A stretch of 64,000 bases of DNA, taken from the NCBI RefSeq assembly GCF_016134045.1, contig NZ_CP065915.1, positions 3,414,501 to 3,478,500 on the forward strand. The letters are read 5' to 3'. Origin of the DNA: Pelagovum pacificum. Its GTDB lineage: Bacteria > Pseudomonadota > Alphaproteobacteria > Rhodobacterales > Rhodobacteraceae. How positions within the stretch are numbered: the stretch's first letter is position 1; each line of letters begins with the position of its first letter. A program made the position numbers and the translations under genes. This document shows positions 46,366 through 55,428 of the stretch, piece after piece. Below the pieces are notes generated by a model. The model saw nothing but the letters and a program-made list of their open reading frames with translations, searched no databases and was not told the DNA's origin.

Positions 46366-47523
46366 TCATCCGTCAATCCATTCCGGAGAAAGTCGAACAG
46401 CACGAATGGCCTTGCGGTGCCAAGTGTAGGTCACCAGCAGGTCCCCATCCGGCATCTCAGTCACTGACGGATAAGACAGCTCGCTATTGGGCTGGCTTTC
46501 GTAGGCTGGATCGTTGGTAAGACACCAGCCCGGCCCTGTCTCGATATCTCTTTTCTTCCAGCTCTTTCCACCATCCGTTGATATGGCGAGGGTCATCGGA
46601 GCGCGAGGCGTGCCCCATACAGTACGCTGCACGTCAGCGGGCGGGGGTGCGCCTGTCTTGCCCTCTTCAACATCATCGTACAGGTCCTGCCGCCTTGGCG
46701 TAGTCTCATCGGCACGGATGTCGTTGAAGACCAGAGCAATACCACCATTCGACAGCGGGCGGGCCATGATGGAAGAGTTGTTGTTGGGCAGGTCCGTCGG
46801 CTCCGGCTTCGTCCAGCTGCGTCCACCGTCGGTGGAGTGACAAGCGTAGATTGCATCCGCCCAGCGGCTCCGGAACAGGCCGAGAAGTTCATCCCCAGTC
46901 GGTACGATGCACATGTGGACGAGGCCGAGGCTGGCATCGACCGGATTTTCGGCCCAGCTCTTCCCGGCATCGTCTGAGATTGCGACGACAGAAGTGTCCA
47001 TACGCCCGGTCCAGCGCTCTCCGTCTATCGGGTTACAGTGGAAGATCGGAAGTAGCCAACGACCCGCATCGATCTTGACCAACGGCGACCGGATGAAGGT
47101 GCCAGCCTTGTCGAACATCACCTCGATGTCGCCCCAGCTCTTGCCTCCATCGGTCGACCTGCGCTGACGAACGAATGCGGTGTCCTGGTTGCCGAAGTGC
47201 TGGGCAGTCCAGATAGCGACGAGCTCGTTACCGTCCTCGTAGAGTACCGGGTTCTGTTCCGAGCGTTCCGGGTCATCGGAGATCTTCACCTCTTCTGTCC
47301 ACTGGTCCGCACCTTTCGGCAGGCTCGAGAACCAGATCGAGACGTCGGGCTTGCCCTCCTGTGAGCCGGCGAACCAGAGGCAGCCGATGTCTCCGTTCTC
47401 CTGCGTCAGTAGAAAGGACGCATGGGTCGAGGCAGCGGCAGTCGGCAGAAAGCCGTCCAGACGCCCCGCGTCGCTCTCGCGCATCAGTCCGTCACGGCGC
47501 GGGTACTCTCCGATCTTGGTCAT
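46366..47523 (-). CDS. Sialidase-fold (BNR repeat) protein
   Basis: The protein has 385 aa forming a six-bladed propeller. Asp-box repeats are seen as STDGGKSW, SDDAGKSW, STDGGRSW and STDGGKSW. The segment FIRSPLVKIDAGRWLLPIFH resembles the sialidase catalytic-site region, but I cannot place the full Arg triad. No signal peptide, so cytoplasmic unless exported otherwise. The ATG at 47523 has AGGGAGGA. Divergent from the ABC binding-protein gene; part of the catabolic cluster. Substrate unknown; not necessarily sialic acid. Confidence 0.82.
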   Translation of the reverse strand: MTKIGEYPRRDGLMRESDAGRLDGFLPTAAASTHASFLLTQENGDIGCLWFAGSQEGKPDVSIWFSSLPKGADQWTEEVKISDDPERSEQNPVLYEDGNELVAIWTAQHFGNQDTAFVRQRRSTDGGKSWGDIEVMFDKAGTFIRSPLVKIDAGRWLLPIFHCNPIDGERWTGRMDTSVVAISDDAGKSWAENPVDASLGLVHMCIVPTGDELLGLFRSRWADAIYACHSTDGGRSWTKPEPTDLPNNNSSIMARPLSNGGIALVFNDIRADETTPRRQDLYDDVEEGKTGAPPPADVQRTVWGTPRAPMTLAISTDGGKSWKKRDIETGPGWCLTNDPAYESQPNSELSYPSVTEMPDGDLLVTYTWHRKAIRAVRLSPEWIDG

Positions 47524-47734
47524 GGTGGTCCTCCCTCTGTCCAACTGGACATGTTGTGAATCAGTCAGGGTAGATCGTGAGTTCGCTCCCTGTGCATCGG
47601 CCAATAGATTACAAGAGAACAGCTTGGCAACAAGTCAGAATCGACTGGAATTTAGATTGAGCAGAAATTTATTAAACTATTACAATGGTATAATTGACCC
47701 CCCACCGTAAGGGCCAGTACCCTAGCGGGATATG

Positions 47735-47747
47735 TTGACAAATTTAC
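47735..47747 (+). promoter_or_regulatory. Cluster motif copy 1, TTGACAAATTTAC
   Basis: This copy ends 43 nt before the ATG of the binding-protein gene, in the divergent region shared with the sialidase-like gene. Related copies lie before the ABC ATPase operon (56503-56515) and pdxA (56623-56635). It is a candidate GntR operator overlapping a -35 element. Confidence 0.55.
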
Positions 47748-47790
47748 AGCTGCTGTCATGGTGCTTGGCACGAATTCAGGGGAGGAGCCC

Positions 47791-49425
47791 ATGACACACA
47801 AGATCAAAGCCGGCATTACCCGGCGCACCCTGCTCATGAGCGGCGCGGCCGCCGTTGGGGCACTATCCGTCGGCGCACGCCCGACCCAACTAATGGCGCA
47901 AACACCTGCCGCAGAGCAGGTTCTAAAGGTCGCCCACGGTGGCTTCGACCTTGACTGGTCGCCGATGCGTGGCGGCGGTCGCGTGCTTCGTTGGAACTCA
48001 CTCTGGTGGGCGAGCCCGATGTACTTCGACGAAAATGCGCAAATCCAGCCGTACGTCGTTACGGAGTGGACGCCGAACGACGACATGACCGAGTGGACCT
48101 TCACCCTGAACCCCGACGCGGTGTTCTCGGACGGTAGCCCGATCACGGCTGCGGACATCAAGGGGTCGTGGGAACTGGCCGCGATGCCTTCCACCCGCCA
48201 CGAACGGGTGAATCAGGTGCTGGCCGGCGTCGTCGGCTACGACGAAATCACCGGAGGCGAGACCTCGACGCTTGAAGGTGTTGCCACTCCCGACGACCAA
48301 ACCGTCGTCGTGACGCTTGGCACGCCCGATCCAATCTTCTTCATGCGGATCGCCAACCATTTGATCCCGATCGTGAAAGCCTCGGAGGCCCGCGACGAGA
48401 ACGGCGAAGAAGTCATGGAATGGTTCGCCCCCGAAAACGGTGGCATCACCTCCGGCCCCTTCACCATGGTGGAGCTAGACGTGGACGGCGGCTCTATCGC
48501 TTTCGAGCCCAACCCGAACTTCTTCATCGAAGCTCCGAAGCTGACCCGCGTCGAGATCCAGGTGATCGAGGACACGGTGACCGCGACCAACCTGATCGCG
48601 CGCGGAGACATGCATGCTCACACTGAGCTTGTCACCTCGACCATCATCCAGGACCTCGGACCCGAATTCTCGGCCGGCCCGCAGATCCCGTCAGGGCAGC
48701 ACTTCTGGTTCAACGTGAACGCGGCGCCGTTCGATGACCCGATGGTGCGCGAGGCGGCGATCCTCGCCGTTGACCGCGAGGGCCTGATCCGGGCCTCGTT
48801 CCCCGACGGCCCCCACGAGATGGCGGAACAGATCCTCGTCGGAATCGACGGTGTGGACCCCGATTGGGAGCCCTATCCCTACGACCCGGAACGCGCCCGC
48901 GAACTGCTGGCCGAGTCGTCCTACGGCGGCCCCGAACGCCTGCCCCGCCTCATCCTCGCCGGCACGACTACGCCCGCGATCACCGCCGCGGCGCAGTTCA
49001 TCGTGGAACAGTGGAGGCAAAACCTCGGCATTACGGCCGTGGAACTGCGACCCTCACTGGACGGCTTCCGACCGGCGGATGTCCACATCATCCGCGACGA
49101 CGCCGGCACCCGGATCCCGGACGCTGCCTCGTTCCTGAATGCCAACATCTCGACCGAAGGCAACATCTCCAAGAACAAGATGAACGGCTATTCGAACGAG
49201 GAGATCGACAGCCTGCTCGACGCGGCAATCGACATGGCGGTCGACAACCCGGACCGGATCGGCAATGCGCGGGAAGCGCAACGCATCTTCCGCGACGAGT
49301 TCGGCTTCATTCCGTGGTACTATGAGACGATGTCCCGCTGGGCTCGTGCCGAAGTCGAGGGGATGGAGAAGAACCTCGATTGGCAGGTCATTCGCCCCTG
49401 GAACATCCAGATCATGGAATCCTGA
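47791..49425 (+). CDS. Peptide/opine-family ABC substrate-binding protein, Tat-exported
   Basis: The protein has 544 aa, an SBP_bac_5 fold. The N-terminus carries a twin-arginine signal (ITRRTLLMSGAAAVGALSVG). VTEWTPNDDMTEWTFTLNPD and FSDGSPITAADIKGSWE are typical of DppA/OppA-like proteins. Tat export suggests folding before export. In alphaproteobacteria this family also takes up sugars and sugar acids; the neighbours favour that. RBS GGGGAGGAG. First gene of the unit SBP-permease-permease-Fe-ADH. Confidence 0.92.
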   Translation: MTHKIKAGITRRTLLMSGAAAVGALSVGARPTQLMAQTPAAEQVLKVAHGGFDLDWSPMRGGGRVLRWNSLWWASPMYFDENAQIQPYVVTEWTPNDDMTEWTFTLNPDAVFSDGSPITAADIKGSWELAAMPSTRHERVNQVLAGVVGYDEITGGETSTLEGVATPDDQTVVVTLGTPDPIFFMRIANHLIPIVKASEARDENGEEVMEWFAPENGGITSGPFTMVELDVDGGSIAFEPNPNFFIEAPKLTRVEIQVIEDTVTATNLIARGDMHAHTELVTSTIIQDLGPEFSAGPQIPSGQHFWFNVNAAPFDDPMVREAAILAVDREGLIRASFPDGPHEMAEQILVGIDGVDPDWEPYPYDPERARELLAESSYGGPERLPRLILAGTTTPAITAAAQFIVEQWRQNLGITAVELRPSLDGFRPADVHIIRDDAGTRIPDAASFLNANISTEGNISKNKMNGYSNEEIDSLLDAAIDMAVDNPDRIGNAREAQRIFRDEFGFIPWYYETMSRWARAEVEGMEKNLDWQVIRPWNIQIMES

Positions 49426-49447
49426 GCCTGCCGGCCTGACGCTCCCA

Positions 49448-49479
49448 CCCATGGCCCGGCAACCTTGCCGGGCCATGGG
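49448..49479 (+). repeat. Perfect inverted repeat between binding-protein and permease genes
   Basis: Fifteen-bp arms CCCATGGCCCGGCAA / TTGCCGGGCCATGGG with a 2-nt loop, 22 bp after the binding-protein stop. Such a stem can block 3' decay and keep the binding-protein message above the permease message. Confidence 0.7.
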
Positions 49480-49503
49480 CTCCCAGAACGACCCGAGGTT
49501 CCC

Positions 49504-50457
49504 ATGCTCCGCCATACGCTCCGGCGACTTCTCGTCTGGATCCCGACCGCCCTGCTGATCCTGCTAGCCGTCTACGCGCTTGCCTTCTATGGCGCGGGCG
49601 ACCCAATCAAGCTGATCTTCGAGCGCGCCCCGGGCGATGTTGCCTACGATCCTGAGCGGATTGAAGCGATCCGAGAACGTGCCGGCCTCAACGACCCTTT
49701 CCTTGAACAGTTCGGCCGGTACGTGCTGAACGTCGTGCAGGGCGACTTTGGCAATTCGCTGATCTCCGGTCGCTCGGTCACGACGATGATTAAGAGCGCT
49801 GCCCCGGTATCGATGCAACTCGGCATATTGGCGATCGCGCTTACCGCGCTCGTGGCGATCCCGCTTGGCTTGATCGCCGGCCTCAACCAGAACACGCACC
49901 TCGACTACTGGATCCTCGGGTCTGCGCTATTCCTCTGGGCCATTCCTGCCTACGTCGCTGGCCCAATCATGATGGTCCTTCTTATCCTGCTGCTACCCGA
50001 CGCGCAGATTCCATACGGTTGGGGCGGCATCCTCGACACGCGCATCATCCTTCCGCTCATCGTGCTGGCCTTCCAGCCCATCGCCCTGATTGTGCGCCAG
50101 ACCCGCGCGGCAGTAATCGAGATCATGGGTGAGGACTTCGTTCGGACTGCCCGCGCCAAGGGCATCACCGAACGGCAGGTCGCGATGCGCCACATCCTGC
50201 GGCCGATCCTGACGCCGGTCATCACCCAGCTCGGTCTCATCATGATTACCCTCGTGAACGGGGCGATCTTCGTCGAACTCGTCTTCGGCCTCCCCGGCTT
50301 GGGCCGGATGACGGTGCAGGCGCTAACCAGCTCTGATTATCCGGTCATCCTCGCTGTGACGCTGATCGCCTCGTTCCTCGTCATGGCGGCGAACCTGATG
50401 GTCGACCTCGCTTATCCCCTGCTCGATCCCCGAGCCTCCGAAGCGCGGAGTGCGTGA
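49504..50457 (+). CDS. ABC transporter permease, DppB type
   Basis: The protein has 317 aa with six membrane helices. The N-terminus is MLRHTLRRLLVWIPTALLIL, and the EAA loop is EDFVRTARAKGITERQVAMR. PGLGRMTVQALTSSDYPVI is typical of the DppB/OppB family. The ATG at 49504 follows GAGGTTCCC. It forms the channel with the next gene. Confidence 0.93.
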   Translation: MLRHTLRRLLVWIPTALLILLAVYALAFYGAGDPIKLIFERAPGDVAYDPERIEAIRERAGLNDPFLEQFGRYVLNVVQGDFGNSLISGRSVTTMIKSAAPVSMQLGILAIALTALVAIPLGLIAGLNQNTHLDYWILGSALFLWAIPAYVAGPIMMVLLILLLPDAQIPYGWGGILDTRIILPLIVLAFQPIALIVRQTRAAVIEIMGEDFVRTARAKGITERQVAMRHILRPILTPVITQLGLIMITLVNGAIFVELVFGLPGLGRMTVQALTSSDYPVILAVTLIASFLVMAANLMVDLAYPLLDPRASEARSA

Positions 50458-50458
50458 C

Positions 50459-51418
50459 ATGGCCGCCATCGAACCGACAGATCCCAAAGTACTGGACGAT
50501 GAGGCCGCGTCCCTCTGGGGCGACGCATGGGCCCGGCTCAAGGCAAATCGCATTGCGATGGCCGGCCTCGTGATGATCGCGCTGCTCTTCGCGATCGCCC
50601 TGATCGGCCCCTACGTCACGCCCTATGACTTCCTTGACCAGAACCTCGACCTGCGATCCGCGCCACCATCCTGGGCCCACCCGTTCGGCACGGACGAGCT
50701 TGGCCGGGATGTCCTGTCGCGCGTGATCTTCGGCACCCGGACGGCGCTTATCGTCGGCGTTGTCGTAACCCTGATTGCTGCCGCGCTCGGCGCGTTTCTC
50801 GGAGCGCTGGCCGGCTACATCGGAGGCCGGGTGGATCGCTTTGTGATGTGGCTGACGGACGTGTTCATGTCCGTGCCGCAGCTTTTGCTGGTGATCGTCG
50901 TCACTACCACCATGAAGCCACCACTGTCCCGCTGGATGGACGCGCAGTACATGGAGACGCTGAACCCGTTCTACCGCAACACGATGTGGATCGACTTCTT
51001 CATGGTGTTCGGGGGCATCTCGCTGGTCATGTGGCCGCAGTACGCCCGGATCGTTCGCGGCCAGGTGCTGTCCGTGCGCTCGCGTCCCTACGTCACTGCC
51101 GCCCGCGCTCTCGGCCTCGGGCAGAGCGCCATCCTGCGCCGCTACATCCTGCCGAATTCGATCGGCCCGCTCATCGTCGCCGTCAGCGCCGGTATCGGTC
51201 AGGCGATGGTCCTCGAGAGCGCCTTCTCCTTCCTTGGCGTCGGTGTTCAGCCTCCTATCCCTTCATGGGGCCTGATGATCTCCGACGGGCTGCGGACCTG
51301 GCAGCAATACCCGCACCTTCTGGCCGCGCCGGCGCTGACCCTCGGCATCGCCACTGTCGCCTTCAGCTTCCTTGGCGACGGCCTCAACGACGCTCTCAAT
51401 CCCAAAGGCTCTAAATGA
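50459..51418 (+). CDS. ABC transporter permease, DppC type
   Basis: The protein has 319 aa with an N-terminal cytoplasmic segment, then six helices. HPFGTDELGRDVLSRVIFGT is the DppC/OppC signature, and PYVTAARALGLGQSAILRRY is the EAA loop. The ATG at 50459 lies just after the preceding stop and has GGAG at 8 nt, so I prefer it over GTG 50450. The stop overlaps the Fe-ADH ATG (ATGA). Confidence 0.93.
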   Translation: MAAIEPTDPKVLDDEAASLWGDAWARLKANRIAMAGLVMIALLFAIALIGPYVTPYDFLDQNLDLRSAPPSWAHPFGTDELGRDVLSRVIFGTRTALIVGVVVTLIAAALGAFLGALAGYIGGRVDRFVMWLTDVFMSVPQLLLVIVVTTTMKPPLSRWMDAQYMETLNPFYRNTMWIDFFMVFGGISLVMWPQYARIVRGQVLSVRSRPYVTAARALGLGQSAILRRYILPNSIGPLIVAVSAGIGQAMVLESAFSFLGVGVQPPIPSWGLMISDGLRTWQQYPHLLAAPALTLGIATVAFSFLGDGLNDALNPKGSK

Positions 51419-52542
51419 CCAAGACCGAAATCTTCCCGCCGATCGCTATCGACCGCCCTGCCCGGCTGGTTTTCGGCTGGGGCCGCGTCGGAGAAGTCGG
51501 CGATTTCGCCCATGCCACGGGCGCGCATCGCACCCTGGTGATCGCCGACGCGTTCAACGCCGATCGCGTCGGGCTTCTGAACCTGCCCGGCGAAGTTACC
51601 ACCTTTGGCACAGTCAAACCCGAGCCGGACATCGAAAACCTTGAGTCTGCGCGAGAAGCAGCGGCTGCCTGTGCCCCCGACCTCGTCGTTGGCTTCGGCG
51701 GCGGCAGCGCAATGGACCTCGCCAAGCTCGTCGCCGTGCTGGTCGGTCGCGATCACAAGCTGTCAGACATCGCCGGCCCGAATCGGGCCCCTGTCAGAAC
51801 GGTGGACCTCGTCCAGGTACCGACGACTGCCGGGACCGGCAGCGAAGCCGGGATCCGCTCGCTCATCACCGACCCGGAAACGCGGAGCAAGGTCGCGGTC
51901 GAGAGCCGCAACATGTGCGCCGACCTCGCCTTGATCGATCCGGAACTGACCGCCACGATCCCTCCCGCCATCACTGCGACCACAGGTGTCGATGCGCTGG
52001 CGCATTGCACCGAGGCCTTCACCTCCGCTCGCGCCCATCCGATGATCGACCTCTACGCACGGGAGGGCATCCGGCTCGCCGGACAATGGCTGCCGGTCGC
52101 CGTGCGCAACGGCACCGACCAAGAAGCGCGGACGGCCATGTCTCTGGCCTCGCTTTACGGAGGGTTCTGCCTCGGCCAAGTCAACACCACTGCCGGTCAC
52201 GCGCTGTCCTACCCGCTCGGCACGCGCTTCGGCTTGCCGCATGGCCTCGCCAACGCACTGATCTATCCACACACTCTTGCTTTCAATGCGCCAGCCCGAC
52301 CGGAGAAAACGGCAGAGATTGCCCGCGCGCTTGGTGTCGCCGAGTCGGGATCAATGAAGGCGGATGTCACCGCCTTCTGCCGCGATCTCGGGATCGAGAT
52401 GTCGCTCGCCGCGAACGGCGTCACTGCGCAGGACCTCGACGGGATGGCGGAAGAGGCGGCGGCGATCCGGCGACTGCTGGACTGGAACCCACGCGACATC
52501 GGCAAGGACGACATCCGCGCAATCTACGAAGAGGCACTCTGA
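51415..52542 (+). CDS. Iron-containing alcohol dehydrogenase
   Basis: The protein has 375 aa, group III ADH. NAD-binding GFGGGSAMD and VPTTAGTGSE are present, and the metal ligands D193, H197, H262 and H276 are all intact (GVDALAHCTEAF; GHALSYPLGTRFGLPHG). Family members include lactaldehyde, 4-hydroxybutyrate and maleylacetate reductases. Here it would oxidise or reduce a sugar-derived alcohol; substrate unknown. Coupled to the permease gene and convergent with gntR. Confidence 0.92.
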   Translation: MTKTEIFPPIAIDRPARLVFGWGRVGEVGDFAHATGAHRTLVIADAFNADRVGLLNLPGEVTTFGTVKPEPDIENLESAREAAAACAPDLVVGFGGGSAMDLAKLVAVLVGRDHKLSDIAGPNRAPVRTVDLVQVPTTAGTGSEAGIRSLITDPETRSKVAVESRNMCADLALIDPELTATIPPAITATTGVDALAHCTEAFTSARAHPMIDLYAREGIRLAGQWLPVAVRNGTDQEARTAMSLASLYGGFCLGQVNTTAGHALSYPLGTRFGLPHGLANALIYPHTLAFNAPARPEKTAEIARALGVAESGSMKADVTAFCRDLGIEMSLAANGVTAQDLDGMAEEAAAIRRLLDWNPRDIGKDDIRAIYEEAL

Positions 52543-52560
52543 GCCGAGCGCCTCAGCCTG

Positions 52561-53301
52561 TCAGCGCATTCGCAGATCCAGTTTACCACCCTCGAACAGC
52601 CGGTCGCGCGACCCATGCAGGTGCTCAGTCATCAGGTCGTGCGCCAGATCACCCTGTCCGTCGCGGATCGCTTCGAAGATGGCGTAATGCTCATCGAACA
52701 CGGCCTGCAACCCCGGTTGCGGGCCCATCAACGCCTCTCCGTGAAGCTTCATGCCGACGCCGATATGGCTCTTGAGAGCCAGCATCGACGAGCTGAAGTA
52801 ATGATTGTTCGACGCCTCGGAAATCGTCTGGTGAAAGACGAAATCGGCATCCTCGCGGTGGCTGTGCCGCCGGGTCGCGTCAGCCATCATCTGCAGCGAT
52901 GCCTCGATCCGTTCGAGCGCGGACGGGTTATGCCGCTCCGCCGCATGGCGCGCGGCAACAGGCTCGATCGCGAGACGAAACTCGTAGCAGCGTTGGATGT
53001 CGGCAATTGTCTCCAGCGGAGCAAAGCCGAGCCGCGCCTCCTGTGCCGGTGCCCGAACGAAGCTGCCGGCCCCCTGTCGCGAGTAGATCAGGTTCTCGTC
53101 CCGTAGCCGGCTAAGCGCGAAACGAATGATCGGACGCGAGACGCTGAACTGCTCGGACAGCTCCTTCTCACTCGGAAGCCGCTGGTTCTCCTGGTACTCG
53201 CCTGAACTGATCCGCGTATGCAGGATATGGAAGATACGATCCGCCAGCGTGCTGCGGGTCCCCGTCGGGCTTTCCATGTCTCCGTCGGCCGTCTCAGCCA
53301 T
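52561..53301 (-). CDS. GntR-family regulator, FadR subfamily (FCD)
   Basis: The protein has 246 aa. The winged helix (about 18-85) has RLPSEKELSEQFSVSRPIIR; the FCD ligand domain has YEFRLAIEPVAARHAAERHN and the metal/ligand histidines in DADFVFHQTISEASNNHY and DEHYAIFEAIRDGQ. FCD regulators bind carboxylic acids. It is last in the operon dppD-dppF-kinase-gntR and most likely controls the whole cluster. Its start overlaps the kinase end by 8 bp. Confidence 0.92.
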   Translation of the reverse strand: MAETADGDMESPTGTRSTLADRIFHILHTRISSGEYQENQRLPSEKELSEQFSVSRPIIRFALSRLRDENLIYSRQGAGSFVRAPAQEARLGFAPLETIADIQRCYEFRLAIEPVAARHAAERHNPSALERIEASLQMMADATRRHSHREDADFVFHQTISEASNNHYFSSSMLALKSHIGVGMKLHGEALMGPQPGLQAVFDEHYAIFEAIRDGQGDLAHDLMTEHLHGSRDRLFEGGKLDLRMR

Positions 53302-54382
53302 GTTTGCGCTCCCAAATCGATCCCGCGCGAGGGTTCACTGGTAATAGTCCGGCGGCACTGACGAGATCCAGTAGCGCCGACGGTCCGCCGAAACCGCCGG
53401 ACTTCGTTACGATCTGCATTGCCCGGTGCCCGCTGTCGAGCGGCGCGACCCTGACAATGCCGGGACAGGGTTCGTCGAGCACGGTCAGTCGACTGATACC
53501 GAGCCTGTCCAGAATGGCCGCTGCTGTCTCACCCCCCGTCGCGACGAGGAGGCCATGACGTCGTGCGCCGAGGCGCGAGGCGACGCTGTCGGCAAAGCGC
53601 CGGACGGCATCGGCCGGGTCGAGCGGCGCAAAACCCTCGGCAAGCACGACGGTCGACAGGTCATCCTCCGGCAGCTCCGGAATTACGCCGCCCGGGGCCG
53701 GCACCACGAGCATCCCCTCCGCTGCGAGTGCATCGACCTGCGCACGGGTGATCGGGTCCCGTGATCCGACGGCGACGAGCACCGGCCCTGTCCAGTCCTC
53801 CCGACGATTGTCCGAAATATCCTCGAAACGTCGCGCGATGGCGGCGGAGAACCCGCGCGCACCCACCGCCAGAGTCCCCGGCGTAAGTGTCGCCGCGATC
53901 CGATCGAGGTCGGAAGCGCTCTCGCAGTCGGGAAAGCTTGCCCCGGCCCAGCCCATCCGTCCCACGATGTCGATTGGTTCCGCGACGCCGTCACCGACCA
54001 GCCGTCCGGCCCGGACGACCCGACCCATGTCCGGGATCGCGGGGCAGACGACCGCCTGCTCGCAGTCGGCCGCCTCAGCCGTCGCGCGGGTCTCCAGGCC
54101 GGGATGGCCCTTCATCCGGCTGTCGATCTTGCGGAACAGGATTTCGGGCTGCATCCGGGCAACCGCCTTACCAAAGCTCTGTGCGCGCGCCTCGGCCACC
54201 TCCGGTGGACCGTCACGTGTGCCGGAGACCAGACCGATGGCATCGGCTTCCACCCCCTCGAGCGAGCGGAGCGGATCGTTACCGCAGCAGACGACGGTTC
54301 TCAGACCCCGTGCCGCGAACGGTACGATGGCGTCGAGCGCACCGGTAAGGTCATCGGCGATGAGCGCGACGCGCGGGCTCAT
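53294..54382 (-). CDS. Four-carbon acid sugar kinase family protein (DUF1537)
   Basis: The protein has 362 aa. The N-terminal domain has ALIADDLTGALD and FRKIDSRMKGH; the C-terminal nucleotide-binding domain has LLVATGGETAAAIL and IVTKSGGFGGP. Characterised members phosphorylate D-threonate, L-threonate, D-erythronate or 3-oxo-tetronates and work with PdxA2- or OtnC-type enzymes. A PdxA2-like gene lies at 56679 in the same cluster, which supports a sugar-acid kinase. It is shorter than the usual 400-430 aa, but the motifs are intact. Confidence 0.88.
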   Translation of the reverse strand: MSPRVALIADDLTGALDAIVPFAARGLRTVVCCGNDPLRSLEGVEADAIGLVSGTRDGPPEVAEARAQSFGKAVARMQPEILFRKIDSRMKGHPGLETRATAEAADCEQAVVCPAIPDMGRVVRAGRLVGDGVAEPIDIVGRMGWAGASFPDCESASDLDRIAATLTPGTLAVGARGFSAAIARRFEDISDNRREDWTGPVLVAVGSRDPITRAQVDALAAEGMLVVPAPGGVIPELPEDDLSTVVLAEGFAPLDPADAVRRFADSVASRLGARRHGLLVATGGETAAAILDRLGISRLTVLDEPCPGIVRVAPLDSGHRAMQIVTKSGGFGGPSALLDLVSAAGLLPVNPRAGSIWERKHG

Positions 54383-55428
54383 CAGCTGGGCTCACCTTGG
54401 ATGGTCTCGGGCACCATGTGGCAGGCAACCCAATGCTCCGGCGCAGCCTCGCGCCACTGCGGCACCTTCTGGGAGCAGACAGTCTCGGCCAGCGGACAGC
54501 GCGTGTGAAAGCGGCACCCGGTCGGTGGATTCAAGGGTGAGGGGATCTCACCCACCAGTTCCTGACGGCGCCGATTGCGCTCCCGCTCCGGATCGGGCTC
54601 CGGCACAGCCGACAGCAGCGCGCGCGTGTAGGGGTGAAGTGGTTCGTGAAATAGCGCCTTCTTGGGCGCGAGCTCCGCGGGACGGCCGAGATACATGACA
54701 AGCACCCGGTCCGACATGTGCCGCACCACGGCGAGGTCGTGAGCGATGAACAGGTAGGTCAGACCGTACTTCTTCTGGAGGCTCATCAGCAGATTCACGA
54801 TCTGCGCCTGCACCGAAACGTCGAGCGCGGAGACCGCCTCGTCACAGACGATGAATTCTGGATCGCAAGCGAGCGCCCGGGCGATGGCCACCCGCTGTCG
54901 CTGCCCGCCGGACAGCTGGTGTGGGTAGGAGCTGAGCACGCGCGTCGGCAGCCCGACGTCACCCAGCATCTCCACGCTTTTGTCGCGGACCGTTTTCTTC
55001 GTGGCCAGCCCGTGGAGCAGCAACGGCTCGGCCAACACTTCGCCGATGGTCATTCGCGGGTTGAGCGTCGCATACGGGTCCTGAAATACGACCTGCAGCT
55101 TCTGGCGGAAGCGGCGCATCTGCTTCTCGCTGAGCTGCGTCAGGTCCGTTCCCTCAAAGGTCACCGATCCCTCCGAGGGCTTCAGCAACTGCAGGATCGA
55201 GAAGCCAAGCGTTGACTTCCCGCAGCCAGACTCGCCCACCACCGACAGCGTTTCGCCCCGGCGGACGTCTATCGTGACGTCCTCCAGCGCGTGAACGGTG
55301 CGGACTTCGGTCCCGAATGCCCCGGGCTTGACGTAGAATTTCTTCCCGAGGTTCTCGATCCTCAGCAACGGCTCGGCATTCGGGAGCGCGCGCGACGACG
55401 GGCTGTCCATCCTTACCTCCATGTTCAT
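54382..55428 (-). CDS. ABC transporter ATP-binding protein, DppF type
   Basis: The protein has 348 aa. Walker [10 protein letters not shown], signature LSGGQRQRVAIARAL, Walker B FIVCDEAVSALDVS, and the C-terminal oligopeptide extension with GCRFHTRCPLAETVC. Energises the importer with the DppD-type subunit. ORF starts MNMEVRMDS; a start at the second or third Met is possible. Overlaps the dppD end by 4 bp. Confidence 0.93.
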   Translation of the reverse strand: MNMEVRMDSPSSRALPNAEPLLRIENLGKKFYVKPGAFGTEVRTVHALEDVTIDVRRGETLSVVGESGCGKSTLGFSILQLLKPSEGSVTFEGTDLTQLSEKQMRRFRQKLQVVFQDPYATLNPRMTIGEVLAEPLLLHGLATKKTVRDKSVEMLGDVGLPTRVLSSYPHQLSGGQRQRVAIARALACDPEFIVCDEAVSALDVSVQAQIVNLLMSLQKKYGLTYLFIAHDLAVVRHMSDRVLVMYLGRPAELAPKKALFHEPLHPYTRALLSAVPEPDPERERNRRRQELVGEIPSPLNPPTGCRFHTRCPLAETVCSQKVPQWREAAPEHWVACHMVPETIQGEPS

